A stretch of 64,000 bases of DNA, from contig JAGBNK010000035.1 in NCBI GenBank assembly GCA_017634455.1, positions 1 to 64,000 of the forward strand, read 5' to 3'. The notes beneath the pieces are model-generated. The model saw only the letters and a program-made list of their open reading frames with translations, was not told the DNA's origin and ran no database searches. Shown here in pieces: positions 49,238 through 57,918 of the stretch; within the stretch, counting starts at the first letter, position 1; every line of letters begins with the position of its first letter. The translations under genes and the position numbers were made by a program. The DNA is from Lachnospiraceae bacterium (GTDB lineage Bacteria > Bacillota > Clostridia > Lachnospirales > Lachnospiraceae).

Positions 49238-50515
49238 TTGACTGAAATTTATTTAACAGCCTATGATGGTGCATTTCTTGGACCAATTGCAAAATGCTTA
49301 GGCTGGGTAATGGACAAGATTTATTTATTTTTAAGTAATGTACTTGGAATAAACAATGTAGCTGTTACAATTATTGTATTTACAGTATTTATTTATTTAT
49401 GTTTATTCCCATTTACTTATCAGCAGCAGAAGTTTTCTGTATTGAATAGTAAGATGCAACCTGAGTTAAATGCTATTAGAAAGAAATATGCTGGTAAGAA
49501 AGACCAGGCTTCTATGGCAGCTCAGCAGGAAGAAACACAGATGGTTTATGATAAATATGGTGTTTCTATGATGGGTAGTTGCGGACAGATGTTGATTCAG
49601 ATGCCTATTTTGTTTGCACTTTATAGAGTTTTCTATAATGTTCCTGCTTATATTACAAGTGTAAAAGGTATTTTTACAAATCTTGTAGATGGAATTATGG
49701 CTACAGATGGTTTTGCTGACAAGATGCAGACACTTTATGATACAGCAGGTGTTACTTTGAGCAAGAAACCTGATTTTACAGCAGCTAGTGATGCAGTAGC
49801 AAATAATATTGTTGATGTATTATATAGACTTGGTGAAAATGGTTGGGATAAACTTGCTGATACTTTTCCACAGTTATCAGATAGTATTTCTTCAACACAT
49901 AGTGCTTTATCAGATGTAAATTATTTCTTTATTTTAAATATTTCTGATACACCACTTAATCTTATTAAGTCAGCTTGGGCTGATAAATATTTCTTATTGA
50001 TAATTGCAGCTATTTTGGTTCCTGTTGTTTCTTATTTGGGACAGGTTATTAATATGAAATTAATGCCAACTACTCAGACATCAGGAAATGATCAGTCTGA
50101 TCAGATGGCGCAGCAGATGCAGACAATGAACAAGTTTATGCCACTTATGACATTATTCTTTGCTTTTACTGTTCCTGTTGGTTTGGTTATTTACTGGACA
50201 ATGGGTTCTGTTGTAAGAATTGTGCAGCAGTATTTCTTAAACAAGCACTTCGAGAAGATTAATCTTGAAGATATTGTTGAAAAGAATAAAGAAAAAGCCG
50301 CTAAGAAGAAGGAAAAGCGTGGTATTAGACAGGCTCAGATTTATGAAGCAGCTAGAACTAATACAAGAAATAATTCTATGGCATCAAAGGCTAACTTCTC
50401 TCAAGATAAGTTGGATGCTTTGAATAAAGCTGATGAAGCTAGAGCAAAGGCTAAAAAGGGTAGCTTGTCTTCGAAGGCTAACATGGTGAAGAACTTTAAT
50501 GAAAATAATAAGTAG
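49238..50515 (+). CDS. yidC: YidC/Oxa1 family membrane protein insertase
   Basis: This 425-residue protein inserts membrane proteins. It has the family core of five helices: an early helix near 25-55, the TM2-like QMPILFALYRVFYNVPAY, and late helices with PLMTLFFAFTVPVGLVIYW. A long loop of about 100 residues (130-235) and a basic cytoplasmic tail are present. No lipobox is visible at the N terminus. The start is TTG at 49238, with AGGAGG seven bases upstream and no closer ATG. Confidence 0.94.
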   Translation: MTEIYLTAYDGAFLGPIAKCLGWVMDKIYLFLSNVLGINNVAVTIIVFTVFIYLCLFPFTYQQQKFSVLNSKMQPELNAIRKKYAGKKDQASMAAQQEETQMVYDKYGVSMMGSCGQMLIQMPILFALYRVFYNVPAYITSVKGIFTNLVDGIMATDGFADKMQTLYDTAGVTLSKKPDFTAASDAVANNIVDVLYRLGENGWDKLADTFPQLSDSISSTHSALSDVNYFFILNISDTPLNLIKSAWADKYFLLIIAAILVPVVSYLGQVINMKLMPTTQTSGNDQSDQMAQQMQTMNKFMPLMTLFFAFTVPVGLVIYWTMGSVVRIVQQYFLNKHFEKINLEDIVEKNKEKAAKKKEKRGIRQAQIYEAARTNTRNNSMASKANFSQDKLDALNKADEARAKAKKGSLSSKANMVKNFNENNK

Positions 50516-50529
50516 TGGGGTATAGAAAA

Positions 50530-51153
50530 ATGGAATATGTTGAATTCAGTGGAAAAACAGTTGATGAAGCATTAACAAATGCATTGGTTTCACTTGGAAC
50601 AACAAGTGATCAGATTGAATATGAAGTAATTGAAGAAGGAAGCAACGGAATCTTCGGTATTGGAAGCAAAGATGCTGTTATTAAAGTGGCAAAGAAGTCT
50701 TCTCCAGAAGATATTGTTAAGAACTTCCTTTCAGAAGTATTTGAGAAGATGAACCTTGAAGTTGAGATTATCACAAAGGTTGACGATATTGAAGGATATA
50801 TCGAAGTTGAATTAAAGGGACCAGAGATGGGTGTTCTCATTGGAAAGCGTGGACAGACACTTGATTCACTTCAGTATCTTACAAACTTAGCTCTCAATAG
50901 AAAGAACGATAACTACATGAGAGTTAAGATTGATACAGAGGATTATCGTCGTAGAAGAAAAGAAACTTTGGAAAATCTTGCTAAGAATGTATCTTACAAA
51001 GTTAAGAAGACAAGAAAGAATGTATCTCTTGAGGCTATGAATCCTTATGAGAGAAGAATTATTCATTCAGCTCTTCAAAATGATAAATATGTTGAAACTC
51101 ACTCAGAGGGTGAGGAGCCATATAGACATGTTGTTGTTACATTAAAAAAATAA
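50530..51153 (+). CDS. jag: RNA-binding protein Jag/KhpB (Jag-N, KH and R3H domains)
   Basis: This 207-residue protein has an N-terminal Jag-N domain (1-52; EEGSNGIFGIGSKDA), a KH domain with GxxG loop LIGKRGQTLDSLQYL, and a C-terminal R3H domain (NPYERRIIHSALQ). KhpB with KhpA binds small RNAs and affects cell division in related Firmicutes. The ATG at 50530 lies 15 bases after the yidC stop; an in-frame GTG overlaps that stop. Confidence 0.94.
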   Translation: MEYVEFSGKTVDEALTNALVSLGTTSDQIEYEVIEEGSNGIFGIGSKDAVIKVAKKSSPEDIVKNFLSEVFEKMNLEVEIITKVDDIEGYIEVELKGPEMGVLIGKRGQTLDSLQYLTNLALNRKNDNYMRVKIDTEDYRRRRKETLENLAKNVSYKVKKTRKNVSLEAMNPYERRIIHSALQNDKYVETHSEGEEPYRHVVVTLKK

Positions 51154-51177
51154 TGTAATTAAATCTTGAATTATTTG

Positions 51178-51218
51178 GGCTTTATCTTCATAATGTATGA
51201 AGGTAAAGCCTTTTTTAT
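51178..51218 (+). terminator. Rho-independent terminator after jag
   Basis: A 15-bp stem with one mismatch (GGCTTTATCTTCATA with TATGAAGGTAAAGCC) and a three-base loop, followed by TTTTTTATT. Confidence 0.93.
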
Positions 51219-51284
51219 TGCTTTAATATACTTGGCTTATATAAATTTGTAGTTTATTAATTAATAGATTTTGTAGGTATTATA

Positions 51285-52655
51285 ATGAGTGAATTTGATA
51301 CAATATGCGCCATAGCTTCTGCTATGACAAATAGTGGTATTGGAATTATAAGAGTTTCTGGCGAAGATGCCATTGAGAAAGTCGATAATATTTTCCAGGG
51401 AAAAAATAAATTAACAGAAATGGATAGTCACACTGTATCCTATGGTCATATTGTCTTGGATAACAAGATAATAGATGAGGTTATGGTGCTTGTTCTTCGT
51501 GCACCTAGAACTTATACCAGAGAAAATACTGTTGAAATTGATTGCCATGGTGGAATTATTGTAATGCAGCAGATTCTAAAAGCTGTAATTGCTCAGGGTG
51601 TAAGACCTGCTGAGCCTGGTGAATTTACTAAGAGAGCTTTTCTAAATGGTAGAATTGATTTAAGTCAGGCTGAATCAGTTATGGATATTATTGATTCTAA
51701 AAGTGCTTTGGCTTTAGAAAATTCCAAAAATCAATTATTTGGACTTCTGTCCAAGAAGATTAAGGAAATGAGAGCTTCAATTATATATGAGATTGCTTTT
51801 ATTGAATCTGCTTTGGATGATCCTGAGCATATATCATTGGATGGATATGAAGAAAAACTTCGTCATAAGGTTATTAGTTTAGAAAATGATATTAATAGAA
51901 TGATTAAAAGTGCTGATAATGGTTCTATGATAAAGGATGGAATCAAAACTTCTATTATAGGAAAGCCTAATGCTGGTAAGTCATCTCTTCTGAATCTATT
52001 GTCTAAAAAGGAGAGAGCAATAGTAACTGATATTGCCGGAACTACAAGAGATACTCTTGAGGAACAGATAATGCTTAATGGTATATCACTTGTAATTATG
52101 GATACAGCCGGTATTCGTCAAACTGATGATGTGGTTGAGGCAATTGGAGTTCAGAAAGCTATTGATACAATTGATGAAGCTGATTTAATATTGTATGTGG
52201 TTGATGGTTCAACTGATTTAGATGAAAATGATCATCAAATTATTGATAAAATTAAGAATTCTAATGTAATAGTACTTCTCAATAAATCAGATTTGAATTC
52301 CAAAGTTAATGAGGATGAAATTTCTAATCTGGTAGATGGTCCTGTAATTACATTTTCTGCAAAAAATGGTGATGGACTTGATATATTAGAAGATAAAATT
52401 GATGAGATGTTCTTCTCTGGAATTCTATCAGATGATCATGAGATATATATTACAAATGCCAGACATCTCAATGCACTGACTAATGCTTATAATTCTATGA
52501 AAAATGTAGAGCAGAGTATTGATATGTGTATGCCAGAGGATTTTCTGTCCATTGATTTGATGGAGGCTTATTCGCAATTAGGATATATTATTGGTGAATC
52601 TATAGATGATGATTTGATGGATGAGATATTCTCTAAATTCTGTACTGGTAAGTAG
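51285..52655 (+). CDS. mnmE: tRNA modification GTPase MnmE
   Basis: This 456-residue enzyme, with MnmG, modifies the wobble uridine of several tRNAs. It has an N-terminal formyl-THF-binding domain, a helical domain, an inserted Ras-like G domain with GKPNAGKSS, DTAG and NKSD (about 225-375), and the essential C-terminal CTGK. Length is normal. Two structured elements separate it from its partner mnmG. Confidence 0.96.
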   Translation: MSEFDTICAIASAMTNSGIGIIRVSGEDAIEKVDNIFQGKNKLTEMDSHTVSYGHIVLDNKIIDEVMVLVLRAPRTYTRENTVEIDCHGGIIVMQQILKAVIAQGVRPAEPGEFTKRAFLNGRIDLSQAESVMDIIDSKSALALENSKNQLFGLLSKKIKEMRASIIYEIAFIESALDDPEHISLDGYEEKLRHKVISLENDINRMIKSADNGSMIKDGIKTSIIGKPNAGKSSLLNLLSKKERAIVTDIAGTTRDTLEEQIMLNGISLVIMDTAGIRQTDDVVEAIGVQKAIDTIDEADLILYVVDGSTDLDENDHQIIDKIKNSNVIVLLNKSDLNSKVNEDEISNLVDGPVITFSAKNGDGLDILEDKIDEMFFSGILSDDHEIYITNARHLNALTNAYNSMKNVEQSIDMCMPEDFLSIDLMEAYSQLGYIIGESIDDDLMDEIFSKFCTGK

Positions 52656-52712
52656 GTTTTATTATTTTATATGATTTGTAAATGGTAGATAATAAGATTA
52701 ACGGCCGGGTCG

Positions 52713-52832
52713 ACCTTGTATGTCTATGACAGAATCGCTTTCGCTACGGTAAAAACGCAACAGTACTAAATTCGCACTTCGTGCTCATTAAGTGCTGGCG
52801 TTTTTAACGTTTCTTCTATAGACATACAAGGT
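52713..52832 (-). repeat. Structured inverted-repeat element A
   Basis: This 120-bp element is bounded by perfect 15-bp complementary arms (52713-52727 and 52818-52832). Inside, read on the minus strand, it has an AAAAACGC/GCGTTTTT stem continuing as CAGCACTTA with TTAGTACTG, an apical GCAC-GAA-GTGC hairpin, and a side hairpin GC-GAAA-GC with a GNRA-type loop. It shares this core with element B nearby, in opposite orientation. No T-run follows and no frame is open through it. The family is not recognised. Confidence 0.8.
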
Positions 52833-52951
52833 TTCCCTGGGTAAGAAATATTCATATATAGTTTTAAAAGTAACTAATACAAGAAATATTTTTTACTAAA
52901 AAATAATAAAATTGGATGGGATAGTAATTTATTAATTTCTTCCATTTGCGA

Positions 52952-53086
52952 CAGATTATATAAATAGTATTCTAAGAAAAAACCTTGAAAACGACAGCAC
53001 TTAGCGAATGCGTTAGCATGAGCTTAGTACTGCTTCGTTTTCAGGTAGCGCGAGCAGTTTTTCGAGAATACTATTTATATAATCTG
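52952..53086 (+). repeat. Structured inverted-repeat element B
   Basis: This 135-bp element is bounded by perfect 22-bp complementary arms (52952-52973 and 53065-53086), unrelated in sequence to those of element A. The core has an AAAACG/CGTTTT stem, CAGCACTTA with TTAGTACTG, an apical ATGC-GTTA-GCAT hairpin, and a side hairpin GC-GCGA-GC. The paired bases differ from element A in compensating ways. It ends 100 bases before mnmG. Of the rest of the mnmE-mnmG gap, I see nothing in 52833-52951 or 53087-53170. Confidence 0.8.
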
Positions 53087-53186
53087 GACAAATTTATTTA
53101 ATCAATAATATTTAACAAGATTATTTAATAAAGACATTTAGCACAATAAGATTAAATTAAAAAAGTGATTTTTAGAAGGAGTAGAT

Positions 53187-55073
53187 ATGTCTGTAGTTGA
53201 AGAAACATATGACGTAGTAGTAGTTGGAGCCGGTCATGCTGGTTGTGAAGCAGCATTAGCATCTGCAAGACTTGGATTAAATACAATTATATTTACAGTA
53301 AGTATGGATTCAGTGGCAATGATGCCTTGTAATCCAAATATTGGTGGAAGTTCTAAGGGACATCTTGTAAAAGAGATTGATGCTCTTGGAGGCCAGATGG
53401 GAATAAATATTGATAAAACATTTATCCAATCTAAAATGCTGAACAAGTCAAAGGGTCCAGCAGTTCATTCTCTTAGAGCACAGGCTGATAAAGCTGCTTA
53501 TTCCATGGAGATGAGAAGAACTCTTCAAAATACAGATAATCTTACATTAAGACAGGCTGAGGTTTCTGAAATTATTGTTGAAGATGGAGCTATTGCAGGA
53601 GTGAAGACATTTTCCGGAGCAATATATCATTCCAAAGCAGTTGTGTTATGTACAGGAACTTATCTAAAAGCCAGATGTCTATATGGAGATGTAATTGAAC
53701 ATACAGGTCCAAATGGTTTGAAAGCTGCTAACTATCTAACAGATTCTCTTGTAGCAAATGGAATTGAGATGTACAGATTTAAAACTGGTACACCAGCCAG
53801 AATTGATGGAGATTCAATTGATTATTCCAAGATGGAAGAGCAATTTGGTGATGAGAGAGTAGTACCTTTCTCATTTACTACAAATCCTGAGGATGTGCAG
53901 ATTGATCAGGTTTCATGTTATCTAACTTATACTAATGAGAAAACTCATGAGATTATCAGAGCTAACCTGGACAGATCACCAATGTATTCTGGAGTTATTG
54001 AAGGAACAGGTCCTAGATACTGTCCATCCATAGAAGATAAGGTTGTAAAATTTGCTGATAAGAATAGACATCAATTATTTATTGAGCCGGAAGGCCTCAA
54101 CACAAATGAAATGTACATTGGTGGAATGAGTAGTTCTCTTCCTGAGGATGTACAGTATGAGATGTATCACACTGTTCCAGGTTTGGAAAATGCTAGAATT
54201 GTAAGAAATGCTTATGCTATTGAATATGATTGTATCAATGCAAATCAGTTGTATCCTACTTTGGAATTCAAAAATATCAGAGGATTATTCAGTGGCGGAC
54301 AGTTTAATGGAAGCTCAGGTTATGAGGAGGCAGCTTGCCAGGGATTAATTGCAGGTATTAATGCTGCTTTGGAAATTTTAGGAAGAGAGCAGGTTGTTCT
54401 TGATAGATCTCAATCATATATTGGTGTATTGATTGATGATCTGGTTACAAAGGAAAATCATGAGCCTTATCGTATGATGACATCCCGTGCAGAATATAGA
54501 TTACTTCTTCGTCAGGACAATGCTGATTTGAGATTAACTCCAATTGGTCATGAAATCGGTTTGATTTCTGATGAGAGATATAATTGGGTTGAGACCAAGA
54601 AGAAGTTAATTGCCCAAGAGATTGATAGAGTTAAGCATACTAATGTGGGAGCGAGAGCAGAAGTTCAGGAGCTTCTTGAATCTTATGGAAGTATTCCTCT
54701 TGATCATGGTGTAACTATGGCGGATTTAATTAGAAGACCTGAGTTGGATTATGATAAGTTAGCTCCAATTGATAAGGAAAGACCTGATTTACATTATGAA
54801 GTAAGAAAGCAGGTAAATATTGAAATCAAGTATGAAGGTTACATTACTCGTCAGCAGAAACAGGTAAATGATTTCAAGAAGATAGAATCCAAGAAGATTC
54901 CAGAAAATATTGATTATGATGAAGTAGGAAGTCTTAGAATAGAAGCCCGACAGAAGTTAAAGGCTTTAAAACCTCTTAACATCGGCCAGGCTTCCAGAAT
55001 AGCAGGAGTTTCACCTGCAGATATTTCTGTATTGCTTGTTTATCTGGAGATGATTAATAAAAATAATAAATAA
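53187..55073 (+). CDS. mnmG: tRNA uridine-5-carboxymethylaminomethyl modification enzyme MnmG
   Basis: This 628-residue FAD enzyme (GidA) is the MnmE partner. It has the N-terminal dinucleotide motif [17 protein letters not shown], the [21 protein letters not shown] segment, the GidA signatures [13 protein letters not shown] and [17 protein letters not shown], and a C-terminal helical MnmE-binding domain. AGAAGGAG precedes the ATG. Confidence 0.97.
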   Translation: MSVVEETYDVVVVGAGHAGCEAALASARLGLNTIIFTVSMDSVAMMPCNPNIGGSSKGHLVKEIDALGGQMGINIDKTFIQSKMLNKSKGPAVHSLRAQADKAAYSMEMRRTLQNTDNLTLRQAEVSEIIVEDGAIAGVKTFSGAIYHSKAVVLCTGTYLKARCLYGDVIEHTGPNGLKAANYLTDSLVANGIEMYRFKTGTPARIDGDSIDYSKMEEQFGDERVVPFSFTTNPEDVQIDQVSCYLTYTNEKTHEIIRANLDRSPMYSGVIEGTGPRYCPSIEDKVVKFADKNRHQLFIEPEGLNTNEMYIGGMSSSLPEDVQYEMYHTVPGLENARIVRNAYAIEYDCINANQLYPTLEFKNIRGLFSGGQFNGSSGYEEAACQGLIAGINAALEILGREQVVLDRSQSYIGVLIDDLVTKENHEPYRMMTSRAEYRLLLRQDNADLRLTPIGHEIGLISDERYNWVETKKKLIAQEIDRVKHTNVGARAEVQELLESYGSIPLDHGVTMADLIRRPELDYDKLAPIDKERPDLHYEVRKQVNIEIKYEGYITRQQKQVNDFKKIESKKIPENIDYDEVGSLRIEARQKLKALKPLNIGQASRIAGVSPADISVLLVYLEMINKNNK

Positions 55074-55113
55074 TACATTCTATTCTTATAAGTAATGTAA
55101 AAAATTATTTAAT

Positions 55114-55158
55114 AAAATGGATGCCATCCGTAGTTGTAGGATAGCATCCATTTTTATT
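55114..55158. terminator. Bidirectional terminator between mnmG and rsmG
   Basis: A strong stem (AAAATGGATGC with GCATCCATTTT, then an inner CATCC/GGATA-type stem) has T-runs on both sides, serving the two convergent genes. Confidence 0.88.
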
Positions 55159-55252
55159 TACCGTAAATAAGCAATCAAAAAAATAAATATATATATATTT
55201 GGAAATTGTAATTAATATTTTATAATTCTATATTTGAAATAGTAATAATAAT

Positions 55253-55972
55253 TTACAAAGGATTTTTGGAAGGAGTTCCAGCTTTTCTTGGGTAGGTCTT
55301 TGGTGTTGATTGATTTTTGTCAATGATGACGAAGGACCTGCCCTGTTTATTTTCTCCTAAATCAAATTTATGTACATCAGTAATTGTTCCACCTAATATC
55401 TTGATTCCTTTTTTTGCTGCATCCAATTCTTCATCTATATTTCCTGATTTATAGGAAATGAATTCTCCACCTACTTTTACAAAAGGAAGGCAATACTCAC
55501 TTAGAGTTGAAATATTGGCAACAGCTCTTGAGACACATAAATCATATTTCTCTCTGTATTTTTTATTTCTTGCAGCTTCCTCTGCTCTGCCATGAATTGC
55601 TTCTATATCTGTAAGACCTAATTCATTTATCACATCCTGCAGAAATAGAATTCTCTTGTTTAATGAATCCATTAAAGTGATATTTAATTCTGGAAAAGCA
55701 ATTTTGAGAGGTATACCAGGAAAGTCTGCACCAGTTCCTAAATCCAGAACATTTGTTCGATTATGTAAATCCTTCACTTTAATGAGTGAGAGACTATCTA
55801 AGAAATGTTTCTCTATGACTTCATCAAATTCTGTTATGGCAGTTAGATTCATAACTTTGTTTTTCTCAACTAGCATTTCATAGTAAGTGAGAAATTCATC
55901 AATCTGTTTTTCTGTTAATTCTATTCTAAGGTCACTAAGACCTGATTTAAATTTATCTGTATTATATTCCAT
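55253..55972 (-). CDS. rsmG: 16S rRNA (guanine527-N7)-methyltransferase
   Basis: This 239-residue SAM-dependent enzyme (GidB) methylates G527 in the decoding region. It has VLDLGTGADFPGIPLKIAFP, LMDSLNKRILFLQDV, and CVSRAVANISTLSEYCLPFV. In most Firmicutes rsmG follows mnmG on the same strand; here it is reversed and convergent with mnmG. It lies 67 bases after the alpha/beta hydrolase gene. Confidence 0.95.
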   Translation of the reverse strand: MEYNTDKFKSGLSDLRIELTEKQIDEFLTYYEMLVEKNKVMNLTAITEFDEVIEKHFLDSLSLIKVKDLHNRTNVLDLGTGADFPGIPLKIAFPELNITLMDSLNKRILFLQDVINELGLTDIEAIHGRAEEAARNKKYREKYDLCVSRAVANISTLSEYCLPFVKVGGEFISYKSGNIDEELDAAKKGIKILGGTITDVHKFDLGENKQGRSFVIIDKNQSTPKTYPRKAGTPSKNPL

Positions 55973-56039
55973 TAATTTATCCTATTTTCTGTTTTTTTGG
56001 GGGTATATAAATGTACCCTTGAAAAAATTCATTTTTTTA

Positions 56040-56975
56040 TTATTTCAAATATTTTTCAATCAAATTCATACAAGCATCTGGTTCTTCTATTTGAGGAAGC
56101 AACTTCGAATTGTCCAGGTATGAAATTTCAATTTCATTATTTACCTCAAGATAGGTAGATATGATTTCATCTGAATTTGATCTTCTATTACTGGCAATGA
56201 TATATAAGTTGCTTCTATTTCTTAAACCAATTCGCATATCAATATTAGTATAGTGACATAGAATGCTGGCAAATAGATACTTACCTTTACTACTATTAAA
56301 ATGAGCTGCTTCATAGGAAGCATCAATGTAAGATTGAATGTCAGCATTGGTATTTAAGAAATACTTGTTGCTGGTAGTTTCTTTGATTCTATTTTCATTA
56401 ACATAATAATTGTAGAGTGAAGTACCAACCAATGGCATGAAGAGAATTTGTTTCTTGAGCATATCAACTTTGGTTGTTTCAAAATTCATCTTACATAAGT
56501 CATTAGGATTAATCATAATAATCTTGTTAAAGAGATTATGCATATTATTGGCCATAACTATAAAGGACGCAGAATCACCTGATGTTATGACATCACATTT
56601 TTCATCGATTATGTCATTACAGAAATCATTTATCAGTTGGACAAATAAGTAATTTGTATAAGTTGTGGCAGGCTTAGTTGATTGACCACATCCAATTAAG
56701 TCCAAAGCATAAACTGTATGATTTTCTGATAATTGATCTATAATCTGATTCCATTCATAAGAGGAACTCATTACATTCATATTATGAATAAGCAACACAG
56801 GAGAACCTGTACCTGTTTTGGTATAGTAGATTTTATCATCTTTCCAACTATAGAAATAACCATGGATGGTAGATAGTTTGTTTTTGCTGGCAGCGAGTTT
56901 ATCTATAATTGCATTTGCAGCAAATAGAGTAGTAGCCGTAGCTACAGCAAATTTTAGAAGTTTATGATTACTCAT
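56040..56975 (-). CDS. Alpha/beta hydrolase fold protein, catalytic His apparently lost
   Basis: This 311-residue protein has an N-terminal hydrophobic segment (about 8-25) likely to anchor it, the oxyanion region LLIHNMNVMSSSYEW, the DLIGCGQSTKP strand, and a nucleophile elbow SGDSASFI. Where the family normally has His in KHLPQLExP, this protein has Leu (KLLPQIEEP, codon 56100-56102). It may be inactive as a hydrolase or use another residue. Substrate is unknown. The ATG at 56975 follows GAGGTG; an in-frame GTG four codons upstream overlaps that site. Confidence 0.8.
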   Translation of the reverse strand: MSNHKLLKFAVATATTLFAANAIIDKLAASKNKLSTIHGYFYSWKDDKIYYTKTGTGSPVLLIHNMNVMSSSYEWNQIIDQLSENHTVYALDLIGCGQSTKPATTYTNYLFVQLINDFCNDIIDEKCDVITSGDSASFIVMANNMHNLFNKIIMINPNDLCKMNFETTKVDMLKKQILFMPLVGTSLYNYYVNENRIKETTSNKYFLNTNADIQSYIDASYEAAHFNSSKGKYLFASILCHYTNIDMRIGLRNRSNLYIIASNRRSNSDEIISTYLEVNNEIEISYLDNSKLLPQIEEPDACMNLIEKYLK

Positions 56976-57147
56976 ATCGCACCTCACATAAATATAGTAA
57001 TCTAATTATAAGTTACTTATAAATCCTTATCAATGTTAAATTGAAAATCTTGACTTTCATTGTAGTTATTATAAAATTTATAGAAGAGGCAAGACTTAAA
57101 ATCTGTATGTATGTACGGATGACACTACAAAACAAAAAGGTGGATTT

Positions 57148-57621
57148 ATGACAATAATAGAATATTTAGAAAAACAGGAATCTGATTTAAATAATGAGAA
57201 GATGCAATTTCAGGAAGATTTGGAATTGGTTTTGAGTAAAATCAAGGAAAATGAAAAGTTTTATGAGCTTTTGAAAAATGAGGAATCTCAGAAATTCAAT
57301 GATTTCTCTCCTAGAGATGTTAATGCCAAGAATGCTGAGAAGATGAAAGAGATAGAAGTAGCTCTTGATCAACTGGAAAATGATAGAGATATACTGGAAA
57401 ATAGAATAGAATCTATAGAAGAAAACTTAAGTACAATAGCTTCTCTTATAGAAAATAATAATAAAACTTCAGTTGATAATGGAATAAATAATAATCCAAA
57501 AGATGTATCAATGGAGAAAATAATTCATAGATTAATGAACATCTCAAGCTTTGCAATTAGTGATCCCGCTAGAACACATCTTGAATTAGAAAAACTTATA
57601 AAAGATTTGAAAAATATTTAA
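57148..57621 (+). CDS. Coiled-coil protein, function unknown
   Basis: This 157-residue soluble protein is rich in Glu, Lys and Asn, with heptad-like helices over about residues 5-45 and 60-105 (KMKEIEVALDQLENDRDILE) and a short C-terminal helical tail. I do not recognise it. It has a good AAAGGTGG ribosome site. It lies directly upstream of the first parS site, whose palindrome may terminate its transcript, and next to parA-parB; a link to chromosome segregation is only positional. Confidence 0.68.
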   Translation: MTIIEYLEKQESDLNNEKMQFQEDLELVLSKIKENEKFYELLKNEESQKFNDFSPRDVNAKNAEKMKEIEVALDQLENDRDILENRIESIEENLSTIASLIENNNKTSVDNGINNNPKDVSMEKIIHRLMNISSFAISDPARTHLELEKLIKDLKNI

Positions 57622-57641
57622 AATACTAGATATAGGGATGA

Positions 57642-57685
57642 ATCCTTAAAATGTTTCACGTGAAACATTTTAGGGATTTTATTTT
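57642..57685 (+). terminator. Long palindrome around parS1, probable terminator
   Basis: An 18-bp stem (57642-57659 with 57660-57677) broken by one G-U pair is centred on the parS site and followed by TTTTATTTTTT. In RNA it would be a strong intrinsic terminator for the upstream coiled-coil gene. Confidence 0.65.
57652..57667. promoter_or_regulatory. parS centromere site 1
   Basis: TGTTTCACGTGAAACA is an exact match to the bacterial parS consensus, bound by ParB. It lies about 250 bases upstream of parA and 10 kb from oriC. Confidence 0.96.
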
Positions 57686-57761
57686 TTGTAATATTTCTAC
57701 ACACAATATTTAGTGTTCAATTAGAAATAGAATCCCAATTACTTGCTATATATTGAAATAA

Positions 57762-57777
57762 TGTTTCACGTGAAACA
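57762..57777. promoter_or_regulatory. parS centromere site 2
   Basis: A second exact TGTTTCACGTGAAACA lies 110 bases from the first and about 140 bases before parA. It could both seed ParB spreading and autoregulate the operon. Confidence 0.96.
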
Positions 57778-57918
57778 TTTAAAAATATAATATTTACCAA
57801 TCTAGATATAGTATTTTAAACCCATAAATATAGGGGTTTCATGAGAAAATGTCTGTGGAATTGATGTTTTAGAAATGTTATAATGGCAAAAGTACGAAAA
57901 AAGGAAAGGGTATGAAAG

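Noticed and set aside
52713-53086. Reading elements A and B as ordinary rho-independent terminators
   Set aside because: They are 120-135 bp long with multi-part cores and no T-run after the stems, and B lies upstream of, not after, a gene.
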